Part shown: in pieces, positions 37,566-50,600 of the stretch
Layout: every line of letters begins with the position of its first letter
Numbering within the stretch: position 1 is the first letter of the stretch
Assembly (NCBI GenBank): GCA_946406115.1
Contig: OX291551.1
Location: 8,742,001-8,806,000 of the forward strand
DNA: 64,000 nt
Direction: 5' to 3'
Source of the DNA: Apoda limacodes
Taxonomy: Eukaryota; Arthropoda; Insecta; Lepidoptera; Limacodidae
Translations under genes and position numbers: made by a program
The notes under the pieces: generated by a model
What the model saw: the letters and a program-made list of their open reading frames with translations, nothing else
What the model was told of the DNA's origin: nothing
Databases searched by the model: none

Positions 37566-40500
37566 GTAGGTAAATATCACGGTATAAGCTCAAAAAATTT
37601 TAAGGTTCGACAACGCGCGAGTGATGCTCCAGGGACCTTATTGGGAACTGTCTCGAGCTATTATAATTCATTCAGACTCTGGAATTCGAGAGAAAAGTGT
37701 ATGCAAGTAAATTTACGGGTTTCGAGAGGTAAGTTAGTCTTCAATACATTTTAGTCACGAATTCCAGAGTCCGAATAGCTCGAGACTGTTCCCAATAGGC
37801 TCCCAGGTGTTGCAAGCGTCCATTGGCTGCGGTAAACGTTTGCCATCAGGGGGATCGCAAGCTTGTTTGCCACTTAGTAGTATAAAAAAAACCCTTATTT
37901 AGTGTGCCTAGTGTAAGTTTTTGCATGTTACGTATTTATAAGGAGGGCCCCCAACGCGCATTATGCTTTATGGGCGTACAGCTAAGCGTAAAACGTGGAA
38001 AATAATTAATTACAGTTATATCACATAAGATATAAAATTCTTTAACATAATTTTTTTAACTTTTTACTTACTCAACATTTCATGAATAAATTATAACTGA
38101 AACTTGCAATAGGACAGTGGAATCGATTTTATAAACGAGAAGATAATTGCAAATTCAAGTAGGGTGCAGCCTTAAGGACTTAAATTGAACTGCCTGGAAA
38201 AGCGGTGGTTTTTTAAAAGGTCATAGTAACCTGTAGTAACCTGCAGGCCGCAGGTCACTTGGACGCTCCGTTACGACGACGTCAGCAACAACAAACAAAA
38301 ATACAGACTTTTACAGAATTCAGTACGAATGAAATTTCTACTATTCTACTTTTCCGACTTTGCCCGAAATTTGTTACAACCTGATGTTGACATTTAGCTT
38401 TGACTCATACTTTTTACGAGCCTATAGCAACACGGCATCCTAACTTAGCATATATCTGTTCTGCGAGCCTGACGGACGCGGCCAGGATGGAAGCCAAGAA
38501 GCTTATATATGGACGTATGGAGGCTGTGATGCTCTATCTATGGTGCCGAGATTTGTCAAATAATGACAGTGACTTCTTGCAAGAAAAAAATCAAAAAAAA
38601 AATATGAATTCTTATTTTTTAATAAAAAAAATGTTATCAATGAGGAATCAGTTAGTTATAAAAACCATTTGATTTGCAATTTTTTTTAAATCAATAATCC
38701 GAAAAAAAATAATACACGCGGGAGTTTTACTTACGCATTTGAATTGATTCAAATTATAGGAATCTGGAATAAAAAAGGGATGTCACAAAACTGGCTCCTC
38801 CTATGAATATGGATTAAGTAAATATATTGCACGCGACTGAATCGCAACGGTATATAAAAATTTACTTAGGTACTCTTTAATTGCATCTTATAGACGACTT
38901 TGAACTACTGCAACAGTTACTATTACATTCATATATGCGTAACTGAAAATAAGTTGTGTACGGTGGCTACTAAAAAATGAACTTCCATATTATAATAAAT
39001 TAAAAAAACAAATAAAAAAAATCTGTGACATTTAAACATTTGTATTTATAATGTCCTTGTCAAATGTCAATTTCACGATAAGATATTAAATAAATTGATA
39101 ATTCATTACATATTGTATGATAATATAGCATTATGTAAACATAAATAATTAAAATATTAAGTTCTTTGGCATACACAACGTATGGTCTCTCGTACGCTTA
39201 ACACTTTCCAGATAACCATCAGGTTTTACACAGTCGTAAACACCAAAGTAAGTAAGATAAAGATTTTTATATAACCTAATAGGGTAAAACATCCCAATCT
39301 CAGCCCCCGCTTAAGTTCGGCCCCTAAAAGGTTTAAGCTTATAGTTAGGTCCAGATTCCGTAAAGGTTAAAGACATCGATCACGACTATTAAATCTAGTT
39401 TTGATATGTATGCAATACGATGTCGTATACTCCGGTGGTTTTAGTGTATAGATGCCGGCGAGGCGCAGAACAGTGCAATTTTATCATTGATTTGGCAGGA
39501 AACGTCGACGGATACCACTCTAGGAATATGTATTTTTCAGTCACGGACCTGAAAAAAGACGGACGTAACATTTCACTGAAAAGATGTGAAGCATGCAAGG
39601 TCCTACAATTTCGTTTGTTTTACATGACCTACACTCACACAGATACACCAGGTCAGACAACTCTCCGAAATTATACGTACCGCGTGACAGCGCCTGTGAC
39701 ATGTATTGTGCGTCGACGAAAATTGTCAAAAATGCCTTCTTTTGTGGTGAAATCGTGTAAAAACTACACGAGTAAACTTAAAAAAGTTACAAGGAATCAC
39801 CTACCACACGTAGGTTATGATAATTTTGTTATTATTTTTATAGTTATTTTTTATTTAATTAGATTTTAATTCTAAACAGTTATTATAAGGGTGTTGTCAG
39901 TTTTTTTATAGGATATTTTCCCTAAAAGTTGGGAAATCTGTCTTTGTTGCATTTGTGACTCAGTCAGATCAGGTTTCGTAAGTTTTTAGGATTCTTTATT
40001 TTAATGTTCTGTATTTTTATGAAGTATATGTATTAATATATGTCTCTGTGTGAGTCCTATATGAATATGTGTATGTATGTGTACTTTAATATTTCTTTAA
40101 CATGTATATAAATACCTATTTATTTATTTACATGTTTGTAAAATGTAAATATTATGTCTCTATATATGTACCAGTCCACGCAGAAAGTTTTGCGAAAAAA
40201 GGCACTGGCCACTTGTCATTATTTTGAAAAATTTGGTTATTTAAAAGTAAAAATACCATTATTTGAATTTCTAATTACCCTCCACATTTCTTTGAGAGCC
40301 AAATTAAATTATTGTGTCTCATTAAAAATGGATCTACATCCAAAACATTTTCGTGCGATGATTCTCTACGATTTTAAATGTCGGTAAAACCTGATGAGTT
40401 CATCGACTTCAAATGGCTTTTATGGATGAAAGACCGTCAAAAGCAACCATCTACCGTTGGCATAGGAGTTCAAGCGCGATCACCATAAGAGTAGTCGTCC

Positions 40501-43500
40501 TACGACGGCTGTCACGGAAGAAAGTGTGCTGGCAGTACAAAAATTAATTCAAAAAAACAGGTGAATTACACACAAAGATATTCAGCATACACTGCAGATT
40601 GGTTCGGAAAGGGTTCACAAGATTCTACACTATCATCTTCGCATGAGGAGAATAGTTTCGCGCTGGGTTCAGCACAACCTCATCGAAGCTTAGAAGCAGG
40701 CCAGGTAGGGAATAAAGCCTTGATATAATTAAAAAATTTGAAGCAGGCTTGTTTCGGTGCGTTTAAGATGTTGTGACAGGTGACGAATCCTGGATTTATC
40801 AATACGATCCAGAAACAATGCGTCAGTCGACAGTTTGGCTGTTTCAAAACGAACTAAGAAAATTTTGCTCGCTAGTTTCTTTACTTTGACGGGGTATCTG
40901 GTTTCAATTCCATCACGAGACCAAAGCAGCATCAACGCCGAATGGTATACCACAAAATGCCTGCCAGAAGTTTTGTCTGCAATGAGCCACAAGCGACCCT
41001 ACACCGGGCTCCGCGGGGTACTGCTTCACCATGACAATGCGCCCGCGCACTCAGCGCTCAAAACGAGGGACTTCCTGGACACCACACCGGTCAGTCTTGA
41101 GTCACCGTCCTAACAGTTCTGATCTGGCACCGTGTGACTTCTTTTTATTCCCTTAAATAAAAAATCGGCTGAAAGGGATATAGTTTTCATCGCCAGAAGA
41201 CGCGCTAGCGGCGTTCGAGAAGGCCGAGGAAGAGGTGTCTGCGGCGGACTAGAAAAAATGTTTCGAAAATTTGTTCAGACGCATGAAACTTTGTAAACAG
41301 GCTGGTGGAAAGTTCTTTAAAAAGATTTAATTAAAATATTTTATCCATAGAAGTTAGTTTATTAGTTTGTCAAAACTTTCTGAGTGTCCACGTAATAACA
41401 GCTTCATGCATACCAAACATCAACCTAGCATTTTTCCGAAGACGCGCTAGCAGCGTTCGAGAAGGCCGTGGAAGAGGTGTCTGCGGCGGACTAGAAAAAA
41501 TGTTTCGAAAATTGGTTCAGACGCATGAAACTTTGTAAACAGGCTGGTGGAAAGTTCTTGGGAAAGATTTAATTAAAATATTTTATCCATAGAAGTTAGT
41601 TTTTTACCCATTTTAATAAAAGAATAACGGTTGCATAACATAAGAGGTAGGGCATAAATAATAACATGATAATTTAATTATACTAGATTTAAAAAGTGGG
41701 CAATTTGTTGATTCATAGGGTAACCCTCAAAACACGTCAACACATGTATGGGCGGCCATTTGCATGCTTCACTCGTGCTTGAGATTAGGTTACGTCCGTC
41801 TTTTTTTTAGGTCCGTGTTTTCAGTCGACTCGAAAACGTTTGCGCGAATTGACTTTATCTGCCTTTTACTGTTCAGCATTGTTACAATATGCCTTTAACA
41901 AGTAAAGAGAGTACTAGAGTAAAAAGCTTATAACACTACTCTGATTTAGAAATTCAAATTGAATTCAGGAAAATGTAATTAGAGTTGGGACGGTTAGAAT
42001 CCTAATTTTAGTCACTTAGGACACTTTGTGACTCGCCTAACTTAAAACTAAAAGCTATTACAATAAAGACCTCAGGCAGGAATGAGGAGTTTAAAATCTT
42101 GGTCGAAATTAACAAAAAAAAAAGAACGAGTTGCACTCCGGGAGTGCCGGCAGAAGTGAAAACCTTTACACACGATTCGCGCTTAACACTCAAATATGTC
42201 ACAAGACATGTCTTTAACATTGTCAAGAAATAATAATGTTTGTTTATTTACTTTTTTAACGTAGTATATTTGGCATCGCAATCTGTCAGAGAATTAAAAT
42301 TCCATATCCAACCTCCTTGTGCTGCTCATAATCGCGAATACTAAAAATAAAAATTATAATAGGCGTGGCATTACGGTTTCCATATTTTACAAAGACAAAG
42401 ATGCACTTTGTTCAATTTCCATATTTTAAACACTTTATATACACGAATTTTACGAATACACAGCAGTATGGCCACTACACAGACGGTCGAGCCATCAGCT
42501 GTCACCATCCATGGATGTGCGTAGCACGCTGTAACATAAACACACACGACCATTCGCGCAAGCGCCCTGCGCCGCCTAAACGAAACAGCAGACGCAGGCA
42601 TACATTTTCGCCGCGCCGTAGAAAGAGAGGGGATACTCCCTCTCCTACGCCGCGCCAGCTGTCTACTCTCCATCCGTCTTACGAATTTTCACGATCAGGA
42701 CACGTGACCTGACGCGAGTTTATCATTTTTAACCATACCAAAAAAAGTGCACAACGTCGCTAAAGAAGTTTTCACTTCAAAAATGACGAAAACGCAACAA
42801 TTAAACAATAATGTACCAGTTGATAATGCCTGAGCAAAACCTATTTTTTTTAGAGTTTCGACATACTAGCCGTTACTACCTTTTGTTAAAATTTTATAAA
42901 TTTATTACGCTCTCGGAATGAATAAGAGTGGGAGTGACTGATTTCGTGTTATCAAAAGCACTAAACTTACTTCCTTTTTAGGGTTCCGTAGTCAACAAGG
43001 AACCCTTATAGTTTCATCATGTCTGTCCGTCCGTCCGTCTGTCTGTCCGCGGCTTAGTTCAAAAACTACTAATACGAGAAAGCTGCAATTTGGCATGGAT
43101 ATACACATTGATCAAGCCGACAAAGTGGTAGAATAAAATCTTTGAAAAAAAAAATTGTTAGGGTACCTCCCCTACACGAGAAGTGGGGAGGTTTTTTCTT
43201 TTTCTCGTGTACCCCATCGTGTGGGGTATCGTTGGATAGGAATTCTAAACACATTGGCGGTAAGCTTGTTTTTTGATTTAGGGCTCCGTATGAGAAACAT
43301 TTAGTTTTAAAGTAATTTAAAATATCGTCAGTAAACAATTGTCTTATTACTTACATCTTAATCAACTTCTTAGTCCACTACAATCAGGTTTTCGTCCCGG
43401 CCATAGGACAGTTACGGCCTTAATTAAAGTGACTGATGATATACGCTTGGCTATGGACAATAAATTACTTACTTTCTTAGCCCTTTTAGATTTTAGTAGT

Positions 43501-44591
43501 GCTTTTAACTCAGTGGATTTTGACATTTTATTAGGTATTTTACAATCTTTAAACTTATCTCCGCCGGTGGTCTCTTGGTTTGATTCCTATTTGAGAGGAC
43601 GATCACAGTGTGTTCAAGCAAATGAAAAATTATCTGATTGGTGCGTTTTAACTGCCGGTGTCCCTCAAGGTGGCGTTCTCTCTCCTCTTTTGTTTTGTGT
43701 ATTTATTAATGAAATTACTCCTATTATAAACTCAAACTACCATTTGTATGCAGATCATTTGCAGATATATCGTCATTTTGCAGTAAAAGATATCAACGTT
43801 GCTGTAGACAGTATAAATAGTGACCTGAAGAAAATTTCTGAGTCGGCTAAATCTTTTGGACTAGTGGTTAATCCAGTAAAATCCCAGGCAATTATTATTG
43901 GTAGTAGGTACATGCGTAATCTAATCTCTCACTATATTATGCCACAAATAGTTTATGATAATGTACCTATTATTTATACAGATGTAGTAAAAAATCTAGG
44001 GGTGACCTTTGATAGACACTTATCCTGGTCTAACCATATTTACATATGTACATTTTAGTTTTCATTCCCTCAAACGCTTACATATTTTTCTTCCATTTGA
44101 CACCAAAGTTACTCTTGCCCAATCCTTATTGCTCCCTATTTTAGACTACGCTGACACTTGTTACCTAAATGCCAATGAAGAACATTTAGACAAATTAAAA
44201 CGTCTACAAAACTTGTGTATTCGATTTATCTTTGGCCTTCGTAAATTTGATCACGTTTCCTGTTTTAGGTCTAAGCTAAAATGGCTTCCTATCCGACTTC
44301 GGCGTAATACGCACATACTTTGCTGTGTTTATAATATCCTTAACACCTCCTTCTCTCCTCTGTATCTTAGAGATCGCTTTAATTTTCTATTTCCTAGAGA
44401 CAGACCTCTTAGATTGCATACTACCTCACTTATTGAAATAGCAGCACATAACACTCAGTTTACGGTGACTCCTTTGTTGTTTGTGGAGCAAAACTTTGGA
44501 ACTCTCTTCCCGGTTTGATATGTGACAGCACATCACTTAATATTTTTAAACATAGATTAAAAGAGCATTATTTATCTCTATGAATTGGATA

Positions 44592-44641
<50 letters not shown>

Positions 44642-47600
44642 GTATTGTGGTTATTTTGTGTATTTATATGTATGTAATATTAATGTATAATATATGTATT
44701 TTAATAAGTAATAGTAATATTATTATTAGTACAAATAGGTTCCAAACGTGGGTCTTATATCAGCAGCGGAGCGACCAAATCCTACATAAATTTTACTTGT
44801 TTTTAGTAAACAACACTTTTATTCCAACAAGAGTAGTTTTGTTCCTGTTAGTAAATACATAAAATAAAATTCATTGGTAACCATCAATTAATTTACTTGT
44901 TCTCGGAATTACTAATATTTTAGTTAAAATTTGTATTATTTACTTGTAGCTACTAAAGTTATTTCTCCGTGTAACATCTTATGTACATCAAATTAAGTCC
45001 ATTCTCAGATATGGCGAGGTCTCAAGTAGGTAGGTACTCTATGAGTATATCGCCGAACGTGTATCAAATCATTGATGCACGTAGATAAAGTAAAATATGT
45101 GTGCCAGGATCGTAACAAGTGAAAGTCTTTGGTCTCTGCTTAACCCTTGGTAAACAGCACTATTTTATGTATGTATAGGTACTTACTTCTGCCCACGACT
45201 TCGTCTGCGTAGAAAATTTGAAAAAAAAGACAGCTTTTGAATGTCAACGGTTTGACCTACATAAATATTGAAATTTTCATTCGATATTTTACTGTCTAGG
45301 GGATGATTTTCCAAAAATAGTATGATACGTCAATATTATTTTTTAACCAAATATCAAATTTTATGCATTAAGTTAAAAAAATACCGGACTTCCATACACA
45401 CTCGAAATCTTGCGTATCTATGAAACGTACGTCGTCATACTACGCCTATGTCAAGTCTTTAGCCATAAAAATTTTCATCCCTCTAGGGTATGATTATTCA
45501 ATACGGTGAAACCTCAATCTTAATTTTCAACCTAAAGTCAAATACCAATTTTTATGCATTTAGAAACGACGGATTTCCATAAAAAAAATTTTACCCCCAT
45601 TTAATTCCGTTTGTGTATGAATTTTGCAATATCCTTCTTTAGTGCTCGCTTACCGTTAAAACACAAAATTCTGTGCATAATTTCAAGTCTGTAGACAAAA
45701 AACTATCGAAAATTTTAAACAAATTTTCCCTTATTTTGCGTAATAGGATACTGATGACTATGGAAAAACGTTGAAACACTTGCATGGACTTTTGAGAGTA
45801 TAGGGCTGTGATGTTTTACCTACAAAAATATCGAAATTCTCATACAAATTTTCATCCCCTATTTTGACTTCTAGGCAATGATTTTCTAATAACGCATGTC
45901 TTTCGCAAGTCAATGTTAATTTTCAACCTTACGGTAAATACTAATTTTTACGCATTTAGCTCTAAAATGACTGATTTCTATACAAACTTCCAACCCTGAT
46001 TTTTCTTCTATTTTTTTACCATTGGACTGGACCCACATTGCAAAATCTCTCAAGTTCTACAAAAGTTTATCCCCTATTTCGTCCTGTAGGGAATATGCCA
46101 TTCTTAATTTTAAGGTGAAACGCCAAGTTTTATGCATTTGACTTCAAAAGTGATGGATTTCCATACAAAATAACAATCCCTATTTCACCACCTTAGGAAA
46201 TGAATATTGCAAAATCCGTTAGTGTCTAAGTTATAACAGGAATCTATGTTCTAAACGTCAAGTCTCCAGACACAAATAGATCGAAATGCTTATACAAATC
46301 ACACCCTATTTCACCCGCTAGGGAATGATTATTTATTGTAAATGGTGAAAGATTGGATTCTCGGATTGGATTTTAAATCTCATGGCGAAATATTAAGTTT
46401 TATGCATTTAGCTTCAAAAGTGACGGATTTTCATACATACTTTCTACCCCATCTCACCCCGGGATGAATTTGCAAAATCCGTTCTTGGCGCAACACAAAC
46501 CTCTGTGCTAAATTTAAAGCCTCTAAACACAAAAATATCGAAATTCTCGTACAAAGTTGCATCCCCTATGTTGTCCCATTAGGGGGTAATTTTCAAAAAA
46601 CGGCGAAACACGTGAATTATTTTTTTAACTATAAGGCCATAAATCAAATTTTATGCATACAAACAAAGCAAAGTGACAGATTTACATACAAACTCCCTAC
46701 CTCTATTTTACCCCCTTAGGGGATAATTTTCAATTCTCTTGACTTTTGAATTTGGGCTGTGCATTGATATATCAGTCAGTCAATCAGTCAGTTTACTCTT
46801 TCATAAATATGGACGACTATTAAATATATACATGCTCTTATCTTCAGTTATTCATCAACAATGAATGGGTGGACGCCATCAGCAAGAAAACCTTCCCCAC
46901 TATCAACCCCCAGAATGAGACAGTCATTGCTCAAGTTGCTGAGGGAGACAAGGTAAAAATTTAAGTTTTTAATGACTCGAGTTTGTAATTTCTGTAGCGC
47001 CCGTATTACACACATTTTTTTTTATCATATTTGCGAGTAAATAAAATAAATAAATAAACTCACCGAAACACAACTGAAATGGTGGGGATAGAAGTAGAGA
47101 AAATAACACTACCGCCAGAGTGGTTAGTTTTGGATAAAGTTAAAACTTGTAATTGCTCGCTTGTAGTTTGCGCGGAGTTCATGTTTTATACATCCTTGAT
47201 AGAATAGGCGCGTCATTACCGACCGTGAGAAAAGCAAAATTTGCATAGAAAAAGACCGTGGGAGTAATATAGGTCTTAGCTTCCGCTTTGCCTGCAAGCA
47301 ATGACACTGATCACGAGCAAATGTGATCAAAAAGAAATAACTATTTACCAAAACTTTGACCCAATTTTGTACCTAAACAGGCAGACGTAGACTTAGCTGT
47401 AGCAGCAGCAAAAAAGGCCTTTCATCGATACTCTGCCTGGCGTACAATGGATGCTTCTGCTAGAGGGCTTTTGCTAATGAAACTAGCAGACCTAATGGAA
47501 TCCCAAGCCAGATACTTGGCCGAACTTGAGACTCTTGACTGTGGAAAACCTGTTAAAGAAGCTGAGGACGAAGTCTACTTCTCTGCCAATGTTTTAAGGT

Positions 47601-50600
47601 ACTATGGTGGAAAGGCAGACAAAATCTTGGGAAATACTATACCTGCAGGTAACTGTCGATGCTACCTTATTATCGATCAATAATTATTGAATCCAACCAT
47701 GAAACTTAATTAAATCTTTTGATACTTGTCTATACTGTACTAATTATTATGTTTAGGTATACTATATTTTTTTAAAATTGAATCGACTTTTCTTTTAGAT
47801 TTAAATTTTAATTACAATCTCACACTATCTTTGCTTATGATTACATTTTTCTATAAACCCAGTGATAAATATTACAATATATTCTTGTTCGTGTTGCCAA
47901 CCCATTAAAAAGCTAATCACAAAATGACTGAATTCTGGCAAAACCCCATATATTGATGTCGCTTGGAAAAGAGGAAGCTGACTCCACAAGCTAAGCTTTT
48001 GTGGAGGAAGTCCCTCTAATACCGCACTGAGCGTGACTATAGTTCCTATGGTGTAACTTACTGCCGATGTTGTACTTAAATGCCGGCAATCGGTGCAATG
48101 CACAATGATTCAAAGTAGCCGTGGTCACAATGGGATTTCGCTGTAAATTAAAAAAAGAGGGCTTTGGAATAACCACTCTCTGGTTATGGCAAAATAAAGT
48201 TGAAAATAATACAAATAAAAATTTGCTACTGTTATCACAGTCCAATAGTCATAGTACAGCATATCTAGGTGATAGTGAGTGACTTTGCGCACTTGGCGTG
48301 GCGCTATCTCGACAATTTCGTTTAATGCTATAAATTTATCTCGACCCAACTTCATCTTTAATCGTTTTGTTTACAGACGGTGAAGTTTTATGTATGACCT
48401 TAAAAGAGCCAGTGGGTGTTTGTGGTCAGATCATACCGTGGAATTACCCAATACCTATGCTTACTTGGAAGATTGGGCCCGCATTAGCCGCAGGTAAAGA
48501 GTTCTTTGAATACAGCAGGGTTTTTTTACCTTATTACGTTCCTTGTGTTCAAACACTTTTAACCATATGAACTAAAATTGACAAGGATATACTCCTATGA
48601 GAAAATGATTAGGTATGATGAGTAATGCCCCGGGAACGACATGGAATATTATTTCTTTTCCATCTTACAGTCGTCGTTGGAAAACCACATTGTTATTATA
48701 CCACCAAGTTGGCAAACAAGCTTGCGGTCCGCCTTATGTGAAGCGGTCACCGCAGCCTATGAACTTAAGTCGCGTGTGGACCCTTTAAAAATCTAACCAC
48801 TTCTTTATTAAAGAACACCATATTGTAGTCCCTAGAGAAACTTTAGCAGGAATATCGTTCCATAACTTAAGCGTTCACGAAAGGAAGTGACTCTCCAACC
48901 ACATTGTACGTAACCATTAAAGTTCCTAAGTATAAGGATGTTGCGATGGAACAAAGGAGTGGGGATCATTTTAGACAATTCCTCAGTAGACAATGGTAAA
49001 GCATAAGAAGTACAATGGATTATGTTTCTTTGATTATAGTCCGTTTTATTCAATGACCTTTTATTACTCAAGGTAGGTAAACAATTCTGATCCAAAATTA
49101 TAAGTGAACTTAATACGTTCTTATGAAAAACTAAGACTCAAAGTGGAAACATACGAATAGGTATAAGACCAGTTGTTCCAATAAAAGATTAACTAGGGGT
49201 GTTATATATTACTACTATTCTTTACTTGAGTCAAGAAACTAATATTAAATAGAAATCAATTAGTATTATGTCATCAAGTATATATATTATTATGTATATA
49301 TTTTAGGCTGCACTGTAATTGTGAAACCAGCAGAACAAACCCCTCTCACAGCATTAGCCGTTGCGGCTCTTGTCAAAGAAGTTGGATTTCCACCAGGAGT
49401 AGTCAACATTATCCCAGGCTATGGACCAACAGCTGGAGCTGCACTGACTCACCATCCAGAAGTTGACAAAATAGCTTTCACTGGTTCTACTGAGGTACCT
49501 AACCGGTTCTTTAAGCACTTTTTATTTTACCTAAATAATAACCGTTTTTAAAATCCTAATCACTACCTTATTACAGAACCCCATCATATAGTTTCTATGA
49601 AAAAGCTCAACGCCGGAGAGCTAATTCCACAACCTAAGATTCCCGCTCTGCGTGGCCATTAAGGTTATAATGTGTGAGAATGAATTTCCTATCGGTGACG
49701 ACAAGCGATGTGATAGTTACAATAAAATTAACTGTGGGCATTATTTCAAGCAATTTCGAAAAATACAACCCATTATCACAGCCTAAACATTTATTTAATT
49801 TATACAGTCGGTAATCGATGGCGTGTAGACAGAGCAATCGTTAGGCAAGGTGCGCGACGAGATGGAAGGCGCACCCGAATACCTTACGAGTATGTCGTCA
49901 CAATGTCTAGTCAGGTGCTGTCCAACAAGTCATACATTTAGTCGCGGTGTCATGACTTTCACGTCAAGTTCCGATTTAACAAAGGCAATAACTGAATTTA
50001 TAAATGAAATTAATGATTGGGCTGTGATGTTTGCTCACACTTTAAGAGTTCAGTAATGCTGGTGATTTAGGGTCTTTAACAACTTATAAAATTGACAAAA
50101 TATTATTACCACAGGATCAAATGAAATCCCGAATCTTTGCGCTCGAGTTGAAATTAGAGTCTATCTAGTTATATTTTGAATTAATATGTTCGTATACATA
50201 GCTTTTAGGTAGTCTTATAATGTTCTGTGCTTTTATTTTAGGTATATCACTACAAAAGCAGCCGACAACTCTCACATTCCTCGACAAACAACTCTTTATT
50301 TACCTTTACTTTGTCATCTTTCTTCATTCAGCCCAACCCCGACGTTGCTTAACTTTAAATATCGTTTCCAAAAAACACATGTGTTACTGTTTCTCTCAAT
50401 AATAGGCTAGATGGCGCTGTAACCGTAATTTGAAATAGACCAGTTTTTATTATTTATTGTTATACTTCACACTATTTTTTACTGCAAGTTTGAAGTTTGT
50501 ATGTATTACTTTTTTTACGATAGAACACGACAACGAAAATGTGTTTCCTGTATGAGGACTCCCCAAACAAATGTATTACTGTGTGTCTTAATACTATTGA

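Noticed and set aside
39420..39731. First 104 codons of a 149-codon open frame
   Set aside because: No recognisable domain until the THAP-like start at 39732. The composition looks like intron read-through.
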